DNA of 64,000 nt, taken from Candidatus Bathyarchaeota archaeon. Its GTDB lineage: Archaea; Thermoproteota; Bathyarchaeia; 40CM-2-53-6. The position numbers and the translations under genes were made by a program. The notes beneath the pieces are model-generated. The model saw only the letters and a program-made list of their open reading frames with translations, was not told the origin of the DNA and ran no database searches. The number at the start of each line of letters is the position of its first letter. Positions within the stretch are counted from its first letter, which is position 1. Location: NCBI GenBank assembly GCA_005888745.1, contig VBBS01000029.1, positions 75,709-139,708 of the forward strand, written 5' to 3'. Positions 19,389 to 28,584 of the stretch are shown one piece after another.

Positions 19389-20897
19389 ATGTCTGAAGAG
19401 AGGAAGAGGGCAATCAGCACCATACTGGAAGCAGGTTTCCAGATGGAAAGCGACGCTTTCAAAGCCCTAATGGAGCTCAGCGCCGCTGGCCAACTCGACC
19501 CTCTAGTCAAAGAGGTCCTTCGAGTCGCCGGAACCGTGGAACCACGACCCTCATCCATAAGCAGAGATCTCGTTCTCAAAGCGGCCGAACAGCTAGACCT
19601 CTCCGGGAAGGGCGTGAAGACAGAGGGTGCTGGTTTGGGACATGGCCGACGTTTTGCTGAGGATCTTGAGTCTCGACTAGAAGTTGTCTCGGACCCTACG
19701 GGCAAACTCGGAACGACCGGCGCATTCGATGACTTTCTCCATTATTTCAGAAACCGTTTCGACAAGATGAGCCTCCTCTTCAGGCAGAGAATGGACACCC
19801 GAAACGCCGGAACAATTTCTGACGCGCTTTCAGGCGGATCAAATGGTCGAGGCCGTTTCATCTGTATGGTCCTCGACAAGAGAGAGAAAGGCGACAGGAT
19901 CTTTCTGACAGTTGACGACTATGAGGATGAAGCCACTGTACTCGTTGGGCGGCAGAACTCCGCGGTGTATGAGATGGCGAGGAAGATAGTCAGGGACCAA
20001 GTCATCTACATCCAGGCCCGGAAGAGCGCCGGTCCTCTTTTGATCGCGGAAAGCATCGTCCTCCCGGAGGTACCGGATAGAAAACCGGCCCACTCCAACG
20101 AGGAGGTCTTTGCCGCGCTAGTGTCTGACGTTCACGTCGGAAGCAAGGTGTTTCTCGAGGACGAGTTCCGCCGGGTTCTAAGCTGGTTGAAAGGAGAAGT
20201 CGGCACACCGAACCAGCGCGAAGTCGCCGAGAGAGTGAAGTATGTTCTGATCGGGGGTGACCTTGTCGACGGGATCGGAATCTATCCTCGCCAAGAGGTG
20301 GACCTAGCTGTCCCCGACATCTATGAACAGTATCGATTGGCAGCTAAATTCGTCAGTCAGATCCCAGAGTACATGGAAGTGGTCCTGATACCTGGAAACC
20401 ATGATGCGGTACGCCAGGCGCTGCCGCAACCTGCTATCCCGAAGGATTTTGCTGGACCTGTTTATGACTCGCGGAAGATTGTTTCGCTCGGGGATCCAGC
20501 GGAGGTTCGCTTGCACGGGGTCCACTTTCTACTCTACCATGGAACTAGCCTCATGGATATTCTCAGCGGGGTTCCTGGCCTAGACTATCAGCGTCCAGTA
20601 GAGGTTATGGAGTATCAGCTACGGGCCCGGCATCTATCTCCGGAGTATGGGAAAACGACTCCGATCGGTCCCGAACAGGAGGACTTCCTAGTGGTGGATC
20701 GGGTTCCAGATGTTTTCACATCAGGACACATTCATGTTTCAGGAGCCGGCGTTTACAGAGGAACAACAATAGTCAATAGCGGTGCATGGCAGGGGCAGAC
20801 GGACTATCAGAAACGGATGGGATTAGTCCCCAAGCCGGGAATCCTTCCCGTTGTTAACCTGAAAACCCTTGATGTCAAGATGATTAACTTCCAGTAG
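19389..20897 (+). CDS. DNA polymerase II (D-family) small subunit DP1
   Basis: Calcineurin-like motifs ALVSDVHVGSK, GGDLVDGIGIYPRQ, IPGNHDAVR, TSGHIHVSG. Confidence 0.95.
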   Translation: MSEERKRAISTILEAGFQMESDAFKALMELSAAGQLDPLVKEVLRVAGTVEPRPSSISRDLVLKAAEQLDLSGKGVKTEGAGLGHGRRFAEDLESRLEVVSDPTGKLGTTGAFDDFLHYFRNRFDKMSLLFRQRMDTRNAGTISDALSGGSNGRGRFICMVLDKREKGDRIFLTVDDYEDEATVLVGRQNSAVYEMARKIVRDQVIYIQARKSAGPLLIAESIVLPEVPDRKPAHSNEEVFAALVSDVHVGSKVFLEDEFRRVLSWLKGEVGTPNQREVAERVKYVLIGGDLVDGIGIYPRQEVDLAVPDIYEQYRLAAKFVSQIPEYMEVVLIPGNHDAVRQALPQPAIPKDFAGPVYDSRKIVSLGDPAEVRLHGVHFLLYHGTSLMDILSGVPGLDYQRPVEVMEYQLRARHLSPEYGKTTPIGPEQEDFLVVDRVPDVFTSGHIHVSGAGVYRGTTIVNSGAWQGQTDYQKRMGLVPKPGILPVVNLKTLDVKMINFQ

Positions 20898-21141
20898 TCC
20901 ATACCCCCACCCCAAGGTTTCCAGTGCAAATCCTCAACTCACTGAAGAATGGATATTCTTGCTTCTAGAAACTTACTGGTAAGGTTAACTTGTATTCTGA
21001 TGATTTATGGGGACCTATACATTTTCCAGCACTAATCCGTCTCCGATTTTGTATAAGACCGCGAACTTTGAAGATCGCTGCTGAGGGTTCTTACAGCTCT
21101 CCAGAGGAAGGAGGGGGGTACGGGTACGAGTCCCAGGTCTA

Positions 21142-21567
21142 TTACTCGCCAACTAGCTGAACAATGACTGTTCTGTCTCTTGGTCTGACGTCCAGCTCTA
21201 CAAAGACGATTTGTTGCCAGGTTCCCAGCAATAGCTTCTTGTCTAGAAATGGCACCGATAAGTCTGGTCCTATAATGGATGCCCGGATGTGTGAGTGTCC
21301 GTTGCCGTCATGCCACCGATTCTCATGCTCGTAAGACCCCCTCTTAGGCGCAAGTCTTTCAAGGGCTAAGGGAAAGTCGGTTAGAAGTCCGGGCTCGAAT
21401 TCAATTGTTGTTAGAGCTCCAGTCGACCCGGGCACGAAGAGCGTTGCGACTCCATCCTTCACCTTTGAAGATGTAACTATTCTCTGGATCTGATCTGTAA
21501 TGTCAAGAATTTCTCCTTCGCGGTGAGTCCGAAACCTCAACTCTTGACAGTCGACAGTCATTGTCAC
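21142..21567 (-). CDS. YjbQ family (secondary thiamine-phosphate synthase-like) protein
   Basis: GVATLFVPGSTGALTTIEFEPGLL...HENRWHDGNGHSHIRASIIGPDLSVPF. Confidence 0.92.
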   Translation of the reverse strand: MTMTVDCQELRFRTHREGEILDITDQIQRIVTSSKVKDGVATLFVPGSTGALTTIEFEPGLLTDFPLALERLAPKRGSYEHENRWHDGNGHSHIRASIIGPDLSVPFLDKKLLLGTWQQIVFVELDVRPRDRTVIVQLVGE

Positions 21568-22104
21568 CTCCGTCAGGTTTCAGGCAAGGAATTAAGAATG
21601 AAACCTAGCCGTTGCCGGACGGGATCAAGCCTGTCCAAAGGAATCTCCCCGAAAGAGCTCTACGTGAAGAAGATCCGCAACGGAACTGTGATTGACCATA
21701 TTCTGGCAGGTCATGCTTTGGACGTGCTCAAGATTCTTGGAATAGACGGGGGCGAAGGACATATCGTAAGCGTGGCGATGAACGTAATCTCGAAGAAACA
21801 GAACAAGAAAGATATCGTCAAGGTTGAGAATCGAGAGCTCGAGCCTGGTGAAGTGGATAAGATCGCGCTGATAGCGCCGAGCGCAACGATTAGTATTATT
21901 CGAGACTATGAGGTTGCTGAGAAAACTAGGGTCAAGCTACCGGATTCCATCAGGGGAATTGTTCGATGTTCAAATCCTGCCTGCGTGTCGAACGCTGAGC
22001 CCGTCGAGCCAAAGTTCAGCGTTGAAAGACAGGACCCTCTACGGCTTCGCTGTTACTACTGTGTCCGGATAATGGAGAAGACCGATGTCCTCAAGCAATT
22101 CTAG
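21523..22104 (+). CDS. pyrI: aspartate carbamoyltransferase regulatory subunit
   Basis: VKKIRNGTVIDHILAGHALDVLKILGI...IALIAPSATISIIRDYEV...CSNPAC...CYYC; real start may be ~21598. Confidence 0.95.
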   Translation: MSPKPQLLTVDSHCHLRQVSGKELRMKPSRCRTGSSLSKGISPKELYVKKIRNGTVIDHILAGHALDVLKILGIDGGEGHIVSVAMNVISKKQNKKDIVKVENRELEPGEVDKIALIAPSATISIIRDYEVAEKTRVKLPDSIRGIVRCSNPACVSNAEPVEPKFSVERQDPLRLRCYYCVRIMEKTDVLKQF

Positions 22105-22771
22105 CACGGAGCTCTCTCCGTTGGAGCAGAAAAAAGCCGTTGAAGAGCTACAGGCACTCTACGGTGAGAGACGCAGTGCTATTCATCAACGTCTGCGAGA
22201 ATTCAGAGAGATTCTCGATCACAATGATGACGATGTTTTTGCTGAACTCTGCTTCTGCCTACTGACTCCGCAGTCGTCTGCGAAAACCTGCTGGGCAGCG
22301 GTGTCCCGGCTCAGAGAACGAAGCCTTCTCTTTAAAGGAGAGGCTAACGAGATTCAACTCCAACTAAACGACGTCCGGTTCGGTGACAGTAAGGCGAAGT
22401 ATATTGTCGAAGCTCGAGCAACGTTCACTAAGGATGGCAAGCTCCACCTCAAAACCCACCTCTCCAGCTTCACAAACCCGTTCGAGTTGCGGGAATGGAT
22501 GGTGGAGAACGTGAAGGGATTAGGGTACAAAGAGGCCAGCCATTTTCTCCGCAACATCGGGCTCGGCGAGGAATTTGCCATCCTTGATAGGCACATTCTG
22601 AGAAACCTCAAAAGGCTGGAGGTCATCACCGAGGTGCCGGTTTCGATCACGAAGAAGCGCTATCTCGAGATCGAGGAGAAGCTCCGCCATTTCTCGCGGG
22701 AAGTAGGAATACCGTTAGCGGACCTTGATCTCCTATTCTGGTCGCGCGAAACAGGCTGGATATTCAAGTAG
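22085..22771 (+). CDS. ogg: N-glycosylase/DNA lyase (8-oxoguanine DNA glycosylase, archaeal Ogg type)
   Basis: HhH-GPD: VKGLGYKEASHFLRNIGLGEEFAILDRHILRNLKRL; LCFCLLTPQSSAKTCW. Confidence 0.9.
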   Translation: MSSSNSSTELSPLEQKKAVEELQALYGERRSAIHQRLREFREILDHNDDDVFAELCFCLLTPQSSAKTCWAAVSRLRERSLLFKGEANEIQLQLNDVRFGDSKAKYIVEARATFTKDGKLHLKTHLSSFTNPFELREWMVENVKGLGYKEASHFLRNIGLGEEFAILDRHILRNLKRLEVITEVPVSITKKRYLEIEEKLRHFSREVGIPLADLDLLFWSRETGWIFK

Positions 22772-22992
22772 GGGTTCTGTGGCTCTACCAAGCCCCTGGT
22801 CGCACGGCTTTGCTCTTATCGGTGGATTGACTTAGCTTGCCTCTATCGACTTTGAGGATTAGGCCCGCTTTCTCCGGTTCCCGTTCCTCTACACAAACAT
22901 GACTAACACCCAGAATCCATATCGTCTGGAAAGGAGTCAACAACCGCCTAATCCAACAAAGAGTTAACAGTGCTCAAGTAGGTAGGCGCGCC

Positions 22993-23313
22993 ATGGGAAA
23001 GATTGGGGTTATGGCGGACAAGGAGACGGCGATCTACTTCAAGCTCGGCGGGGTCAACAACAGCTGGGTTGTGAGATCAGAGGATGAAGCTGTCAAGACG
23101 TTTGAGGACATCAAGAAAAAACAGACGGTCTCTCTTGTCATCGTCACCGACACGGTCTTCGACTGGATCAAAGACAAGGTTGGGCAGGGCAAGAAGGAAA
23201 TCGAACTCCCGTTGGTCGTGTCTATTCCAACGAGGCGCGGCGGCAAGTCTCAAGTTGACCTACTAGCCGATCTGATCAAGAGAACCGTCGGCGTCGAGAT
23301 CAGAGTCCAATAG
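22993..23313 (+). CDS. small conserved hypothetical protein
   Basis: 106-aa ORF, charged soluble protein. Confidence 0.6.
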   Translation: MGKIGVMADKETAIYFKLGGVNNSWVVRSEDEAVKTFEDIKKKQTVSLVIVTDTVFDWIKDKVGQGKKEIELPLVVSIPTRRGGKSQVDLLADLIKRTVGVEIRVQ

Positions 23314-23525
23314 TAAAGCACCACCAAAAAAGAAGGGGTATTGGGGAGCATCTCGGGACGCAGAAATGGGCGAACAGTATTGTTCAGACATCTTAGGTAG
23401 AACGAGTGGTTTCCCCGGGCTTTAGCTGCGACGATCGAGTTTTTGGTTTGTCCAGTTGAAATCATTGTACGAGAACCCTTAATTCCACTGGAAGCCGGCT
23501 CGCAGAAAACCGGACTGTTTCAGAC

Positions 23526-24773
23526 TTGTCACAGCAAGGATTGGATCTCATCTTCGAAAGGGTCCTGGCAGGAGGAGAAGTCTTCCGCGACAGAAACCTC
23601 CTCAGACATGACTACATGCCTGCAACCCTTCCACACAGAGAAGAGCAGATCCGCCGGCTGGGATCCGTGCTCGCTCCAGCTCTAACAAAAGACCGAGTGT
23701 CGAACCTTTTCGCCTACGGCAAAACCGGAACAGGAAAGACAATCGTGACCAAATTCGTTCTAGATCGGCTACAGCGGAAGGCTCGCGAACACGGACTAGC
23801 CCTCGATACGAGCTACGTCAACTGCCGTCTGGCGGGAACAAACTACAGAGTCATTGCGGACCTGTGCAGATCTCTCGGTCGAGAAGTCCCATTTACCGGA
23901 CTCGCCGTAGGCGAGCTCCTAGATCGGTTTAGAAACGCTCTCCAATCACGCGGCTCCGCATTCCTCGTGGTCCTGGATGAGATAGACGCGTTGGTGAAGA
24001 AAAGCGAAGACGATAGTCTACTCTACGAGCTAACCAGGATAAACGAGAAACTGACCGACGGCTGGATCGGACTCATAGGAATATCCAACGACCTCCACTT
24101 CAAAGACTTCCTGGACCCGAGAGTCCTAAGCTCACTAGGTGAGGAGGAAGTCGTGTTCAAACCCTACACCTCAGACGAACTACATGACATTCTAAAGGAA
24201 CGGGCACAACTCGCCTTCCGCTCCGGAGTTCTAGATGAAGGCGCTCTCCATCTTTGCGCGGCCTTGGCCGCAGGAGAACACGGTGACGCACGACGCGCAC
24301 TCGATCTCCTCAGAGTAGCCGCCGAAATTGCCGAAAGATCACGCGAGCTACGTGTCGGCGAAAACCACGTCCGCGAAGCACAACAAAAAGTCGAGCACGA
24401 CCGTGTGACAGAAGCCCTATCATCCCTCCCGCTCCACTCCCGAATCCTTCTAATCTCGGTCATGCAGCTCGGGAATACTAGGAAAGAGAGCTCGGTAACA
24501 GGTGACGTGTACGAGGTTTATCGAGAGCTGTGCAGCGCCGGTTCAGTCGAACCTCTCACCCAACGAAGAGTAAGCGGACTGCTCAACGAGCTGGACATCA
24601 TGGGCGTACTAAACGCGCGAGTAGTAAGCTTCGGCAGGTACGGTCGTACAAAGAAGATACGGCTAGGTGTCGAAGCCCGATCGGTGACAGCTTCATTCAA
24701 CGGGGACGAGATGGTTCGAGGACTGCTTAGCTACGTTCCACGGAGCGTCCTCAAACATCAAACCAATCTATAG
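23526..24773 (+). CDS. cdc6: Orc1/Cdc6 replication initiator
   Basis: AYGKTGTGKTIVTKFVLDRL, VVLDEIDALVKK, GDARRALDLLRVAAEIAE, C-terminal winged helix; TTG start. Confidence 0.95.
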   Translation: MSQQGLDLIFERVLAGGEVFRDRNLLRHDYMPATLPHREEQIRRLGSVLAPALTKDRVSNLFAYGKTGTGKTIVTKFVLDRLQRKAREHGLALDTSYVNCRLAGTNYRVIADLCRSLGREVPFTGLAVGELLDRFRNALQSRGSAFLVVLDEIDALVKKSEDDSLLYELTRINEKLTDGWIGLIGISNDLHFKDFLDPRVLSSLGEEEVVFKPYTSDELHDILKERAQLAFRSGVLDEGALHLCAALAAGEHGDARRALDLLRVAAEIAERSRELRVGENHVREAQQKVEHDRVTEALSSLPLHSRILLISVMQLGNTRKESSVTGDVYEVYRELCSAGSVEPLTQRRVSGLLNELDIMGVLNARVVSFGRYGRTKKIRLGVEARSVTASFNGDEMVRGLLSYVPRSVLKHQTNL

Positions 24774-25353
24774 ATGTATTGGTATCGATGACGGCCCGTT
24801 TACGCCTAAAACTGATGCTAAGATCAGACACGCTCCACTCCTAGCCGTCTGGCTGAAAGGTCCTCACCTGCATCGATTCAGAGCTGACTGGATTACCGTT
24901 GACGGGCTCGACGCAACTCGGACAGCCGAGCTTCTACTCAGAGGTTCCGTGCATACTCCGGTATTGCTCTCGGGCGTGACTTTCGGAGGGTTCAACCTCA
25001 TCGACCCTTGGAAGGTCCAGAAATTGTGCAACGCGCCGGTAATCGTGGTTGTAGGGTCCCGGCCTGATAACTGGGCTGTGAAGCGTGCCCTGTTCAGGCA
25101 CTTTCCTGATTGGAAGAAGAGATGGGAACTGATAAGATCACTTGGGCCATTACACAAAGTTCGGACAATGCATAGTGAAGGTCCCGTGTTCTTTGAACGG
25201 TTCGGATCCTCAACTCGTGAAGCCGCCTTGATTCTGAAAGCTTCGGCATTCGTTTCGCGAGTGCCTGAACCCTTGCGGGTTGCGGGTATCCTTGCTAGAG
25301 GTCTGTTCTCATCGGAACCTTTCGGTTGGGTTTCTAGTTACAGGAGCCTTTAG
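24772..25353 (+). CDS. DUF99 (endonuclease V-like fold) protein; 5' end lacks a canonical start codon
   Basis: My translation upstream of the tracked ORF reads RCIGIDDGPFTPKTDAKIRHAPLLAVWLKG...DWITVDGLDATRTAELLLRGSVHTPVLLSGVTFGGFNLID, a DUF99 signature. Confidence 0.75.
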   Translation, partial: RCIGIDDGPFTPKTDAKIRHAPLLAVWLKGPHLHRFRADWITVDGLDATRTAELLLRGSVHTPVLLSGVTFGGFNLIDPWKVQKLCNAPVIVVVGSRPDNWAVKRALFRHFPDWKKRWELIRSLGPLHKVRTMHSEGPVFFERFGSSTREAALILKASAFVSRVPEPLRVAGILARGLFSSEPFGWVSSYRSL

Positions 25354-25612
25354 TCGTCCCGTTGAGGCTGCTGTGGAGAGTCAACGTAAGAGTTCATGGG
25401 TTTTGTGCTGGTGAGTTCGGCATGACCGGGAAAAAGACCAATCGAGAGAATCAGTTGAACGATTACTTCCGCAGGCGATGTCGCAATTACGATGACTTCA
25501 CCTGCGACCGCGTCTGGGAGTGCGCGCTGTGCGCCCGCCAGTCCGTGAAGATTGAGCCAATAATGGATGAAATCGAGTCGACAACCATGACTTCTCGGAG
25601 GAGGTGAGTTGA

Positions 25613-25834
25613 ATGGAGACTTTACGTGAGGAAGAGGTTCTCCGTCTCGAGGAGGCACTACTGAAGAGGATGGAAGAAAGGCTTACCCCTTTGATGGAGC
25701 AGGCCGCACGAGATGCCGCTCGAGCAGCGATGCAAAGGCTGCGGTTGGACATGATGGCTCACATCAGTAGGCATGAAGAGACGATACAACAGCTCGCCAA
25801 GGCGGCACTGGCTGAAAACCACATTCCCAGATAG
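25613..25834 (+). CDS. small helical hypothetical protein
   Basis: 73-aa charged coiled-coil-like ORF. Confidence 0.45.
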   Translation: METLREEEVLRLEEALLKRMEERLTPLMEQAARDAARAAMQRLRLDMMAHISRHEETIQQLAKAALAENHIPR

Positions 25835-25938
25835 CCACCTGGTTCCTATCCCATTATAGCCGATGAAAGTAATCATGTTCGTGGTTACTAAGCAAGATTG
25901 AACGAATCACTGCGCAGCAATAGGAGAGATCCCCTTCT

Positions 25939-27045
25939 CTAGGCGTTCTTGCATGTCGGGCAAAGAGGTATCTTGTTTACGATCCCCTTCGTCACCACGC
26001 AATCCGTACAAAGGTGCTTGCGGCAGGAGCTACAAGTTCTCTCATGCTCACTACATACAGTCCCACCACAGACTTCGCATATCGCCCTCGACTTTTGATC
26101 ACAAAATGAACACTTCTGAGTATCGTCCCAGATCATCTTTCCTGTAGCGGCCTGAAGGATCTTTCGATACGACTTGCCCGCAGCAAGCATCTCTACTGTC
26201 ACAATAGGAACATGAAGCAGTTGAACCCCTGTTACAGTCGCATCGTCGTGACCGCTCACTACAGCCTTGGTCTTAGATCGAATCATGTCCTCGGTCACTC
26301 CTGCTGGCGCGACGGTGACAGTGTTCTTCATCTCAAGTTCGGGAGGCAGCTTCGGCATGGAACCTGTTGACGGTTCGATCTCGAGACAATCGACAAAGAG
26401 CCCTGTTGATGGAAGATCGTCCATGTGTCCTTCGAAGAGGGCTGCGTCGCACACTCGTCCATCTACACCGTCAAACACGAGAACTCCCTGGGCCAGTTTT
26501 TTCCTCTGACTATCAATCTGGAAATTGGCAAAGAAATATGGTCGAAACTCAAGCTTCGGCATTGAGGATAGTTTGAGGAAAGTGCCGTTCGCTAAGCCAT
26601 GAGCCAAGAGGCGAGATGCCGCAGCTCTGGCGACCGGTAGGGTTCCCGGAACTTTGTGTCTCTCTGGAGCTTTGATATTCTCTACCCTCTCCTTTAGCTT
26701 AGCTAGATCCCAAAGCTCGACGCCAAGTTTGCGGGCCATGAATTCGGCGTTGCCCCCAAACCCTTTGGGAGAAACATAGATTCCGCTTTGAATTCCTAGG
26801 GTTTTCAAGCGGGCCGCGAACTTCTCGACTTCCCGTCCCTCAACCTGACTAGTTCCTTCCCAACACTCAAAGGCGACCTTCTGTATCTTCTTACCCTTCT
26901 TCCTAGAAGCGAGAATGTCCACAAAATGGGTCGGCGAATCGTCTGTCTGCGCGTTCTTCTCCACTTCGAAGCCCTCGACTCGGCAAACGTCACAGACCAT
27001 GTCAACCACGAAATTTCCTGATTCCGTTCTTGCATCTGTGGTCAT
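25939..27045 (-). CDS. Mrr/restriction-endonuclease-like domain fused to C-terminal multi-Cys zinc fingers
   Basis: FVDILASRKKGKKIQKVAFECWEG...GIYVSPKGFGGNAEFMARKLGVELWDLAKL; C-terminal CSFC..CEVC..CSEHERTCSSCRKHLCTDC..CPTC. Confidence 0.7.
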   Translation of the reverse strand: MTTDARTESGNFVVDMVCDVCRVEGFEVEKNAQTDDSPTHFVDILASRKKGKKIQKVAFECWEGTSQVEGREVEKFAARLKTLGIQSGIYVSPKGFGGNAEFMARKLGVELWDLAKLKERVENIKAPERHKVPGTLPVARAAASRLLAHGLANGTFLKLSSMPKLEFRPYFFANFQIDSQRKKLAQGVLVFDGVDGRVCDAALFEGHMDDLPSTGLFVDCLEIEPSTGSMPKLPPELEMKNTVTVAPAGVTEDMIRSKTKAVVSGHDDATVTGVQLLHVPIVTVEMLAAGKSYRKILQAATGKMIWDDTQKCSFCDQKSRAICEVCGGTVCSEHERTCSSCRKHLCTDCVVTKGIVNKIPLCPTCKNA

Positions 27046-27167
27046 GTAAGACCCGCGTCTGACTAGTTCGAAGGTGTCAAAGTTGCGGAATAAGCGTGAT
27101 GTAACTTGCCAACATCGTTAAGCGAGGCTGAGCAAGACACAATAGTGACGAATACAAAACCGTATCC

Positions 27168-27659
27168 ATGGAGAATTCTGAGAAGCTCAAGGAATGGCAT
27201 GAGGGAACGCGCGCGGTTATCGAGGAAACGCTTCGAGATAGAATACTATCAGCATTATTGCAGCGTAGCAATCTAACTGGAGCACAGTTCGAAACGCTTC
27301 TGGTAGACCAGCTTGGACATGATATGGCGAATAAACGCCTAACGCGCGACGATATGGCTCAATTGCGGGGAGATGAGAGGGGAATCAGCCGCGGATCCTT
27401 CAATAGGACCCTAAGACAGGCGCGAGAAAACGTTGTGGAGGCAATTCATACTGTTCTACTTCTCGGCTACAGTGGGCTATCAGAGTCTCCGAGTATCGCT
27501 CCATTCCTCGAAGCTTCGGAGCGTCTGAAAGGTCAAACCTCTCAGCTACGAGATGCGGCCCAAAATGAGCCCGAAGTCTATGGGAGAACCGTGGATTCTA
27601 TCATCGAGGATCTTGAGCAGGCTTTTAGAGCAATGTTCGGAAGAAACCGTGATACGTGA
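27168..27659 (+). CDS. conserved hypothetical, DNA-binding-like
   Basis: 163-aa ORF, ISRGSFNRTLRQARENVVEAIHTVLLLGY. Confidence 0.6.
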   Translation: MENSEKLKEWHEGTRAVIEETLRDRILSALLQRSNLTGAQFETLLVDQLGHDMANKRLTRDDMAQLRGDERGISRGSFNRTLRQARENVVEAIHTVLLLGYSGLSESPSIAPFLEASERLKGQTSQLRDAAQNEPEVYGRTVDSIIEDLEQAFRAMFGRNRDT

Positions 27660-27902
27660 CGTCACAGAAGTGACTGGGCATCACAGACATCACGGCCGTC
27701 AATCCTATCCATTGGGGTTCGTTCGGCTAGGTTGAGGTAGAAGTAACTTGGCACGTCATGTGCCTGATGTCATGATGCAACACCGGAATCACGCCTCCAT
27801 CACTCGTGACGGCACTTCCTCTGGATCAACGTCATAATCGTTAGTGTTAAATGCAAAGGTCGAGCCTACAGTGACGTCACAACTCATATCGCGTGATGTC
27901 AC
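27656..27902. promoter_or_regulatory. repeated palindromes GTGACGTCAC (27656-27665, 27871-27880) and GTGATGTCAC (27893-27902)
   Basis: Read directly; two exact 10-bp palindromes plus a one-mismatch variant around the 5' end of an HTH gene. Confidence 0.5.
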
Positions 27903-28584
27903 AGAGATGTTTGGGATAGGGAAACGGTCAAGCGGAACTGGGGTCAATGGCTACACTGAAAATGGGGATGTTGCGAAGCTGTTCTTCGACGTATTCTCTT
28001 CCAGGCTCAGCTCTTTCGAAGAGAGCTTGAAGGACCACGCCATTGAGGTTGAAAAGCTCAAGATTTCGGGCGAACAGTCCAAGCTCTCCGATTTAGTGTT
28101 GCTTGAGCGGCTGCAAAAAACGGAGAAGCTTCTGGGAGAGTCGCTGAACTGGATAAAGGAGGTCGCTGATGAAGTTCTGCGCGCTTCGGCGGCGATCCCA
28201 ACCGCGACTAAGGAGGACGAAAAGGAGTCTGAACGCACAAGACCCAGCGTGCAGCAAAGCGCGGTTCAGTCTCCAATTCGGACAGACCCTTCCGTCGTAC
28301 AGCCGGGTTCGTTAAACTCGATAACGACTCCCACAGAGCTTCAGGTGCTTACTCTTTTAGCGGCTGAGGGGCCAAAGTCGGCGCCAGAAATAGGGAAAGC
28401 TGTGGGACGGTCCAGGGAACATACGGCGCGTTTGATGAAGAAGCTCTTCGATGAGGGGTATGTTCGAAGGGACCAGACTCGGATCCCGTTTCGATACTCG
28501 ACTGTGGAGCGTGTGAAGCAGAGCCTTACGAAGGCTGAAGGGAAGGAGCAGGAGCGAGAGACTGTTTCTGCTCATCAAGCTTGA
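27844..28584 (+). CDS. HTH (winged helix) transcriptional regulator with coiled-coil N-terminus
   Basis: TELQVLTLLAAEGPKSAPEIGKAVGRSREHTARLMKKLFDEGYVRRDQ; GTG start, ATG at 27907 possible. Confidence 0.75.
   Translation: MLNAKVEPTVTSQLISRDVTEMFGIGKRSSGTGVNGYTENGDVAKLFFDVFSSRLSSFEESLKDHAIEVEKLKISGEQSKLSDLVLLERLQKTEKLLGESLNWIKEVADEVLRASAAIPTATKEDEKESERTRPSVQQSAVQSPIRTDPSVVQPGSLNSITTPTELQVLTLLAAEGPKSAPEIGKAVGRSREHTARLMKKLFDEGYVRRDQTRIPFRYSTVERVKQSLTKAEGKEQERETVSAHQA

Noticed and set aside
20898-21141. Possible box C/D sRNA (TGATGAT near 20998, CTGA near 21083)
   Set aside because: Box spacing does not form a C-D'-C'-D unit and no terminal stem was evident; only isolated box matches
22832-22880. 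Similarity of cttgcctctatcgactttgaggatta to the 60189/63922 repeat
   Set aside because: Only ~20 of 26 positions agree and similarity fades immediately; too weak to call a third copy without a genome search
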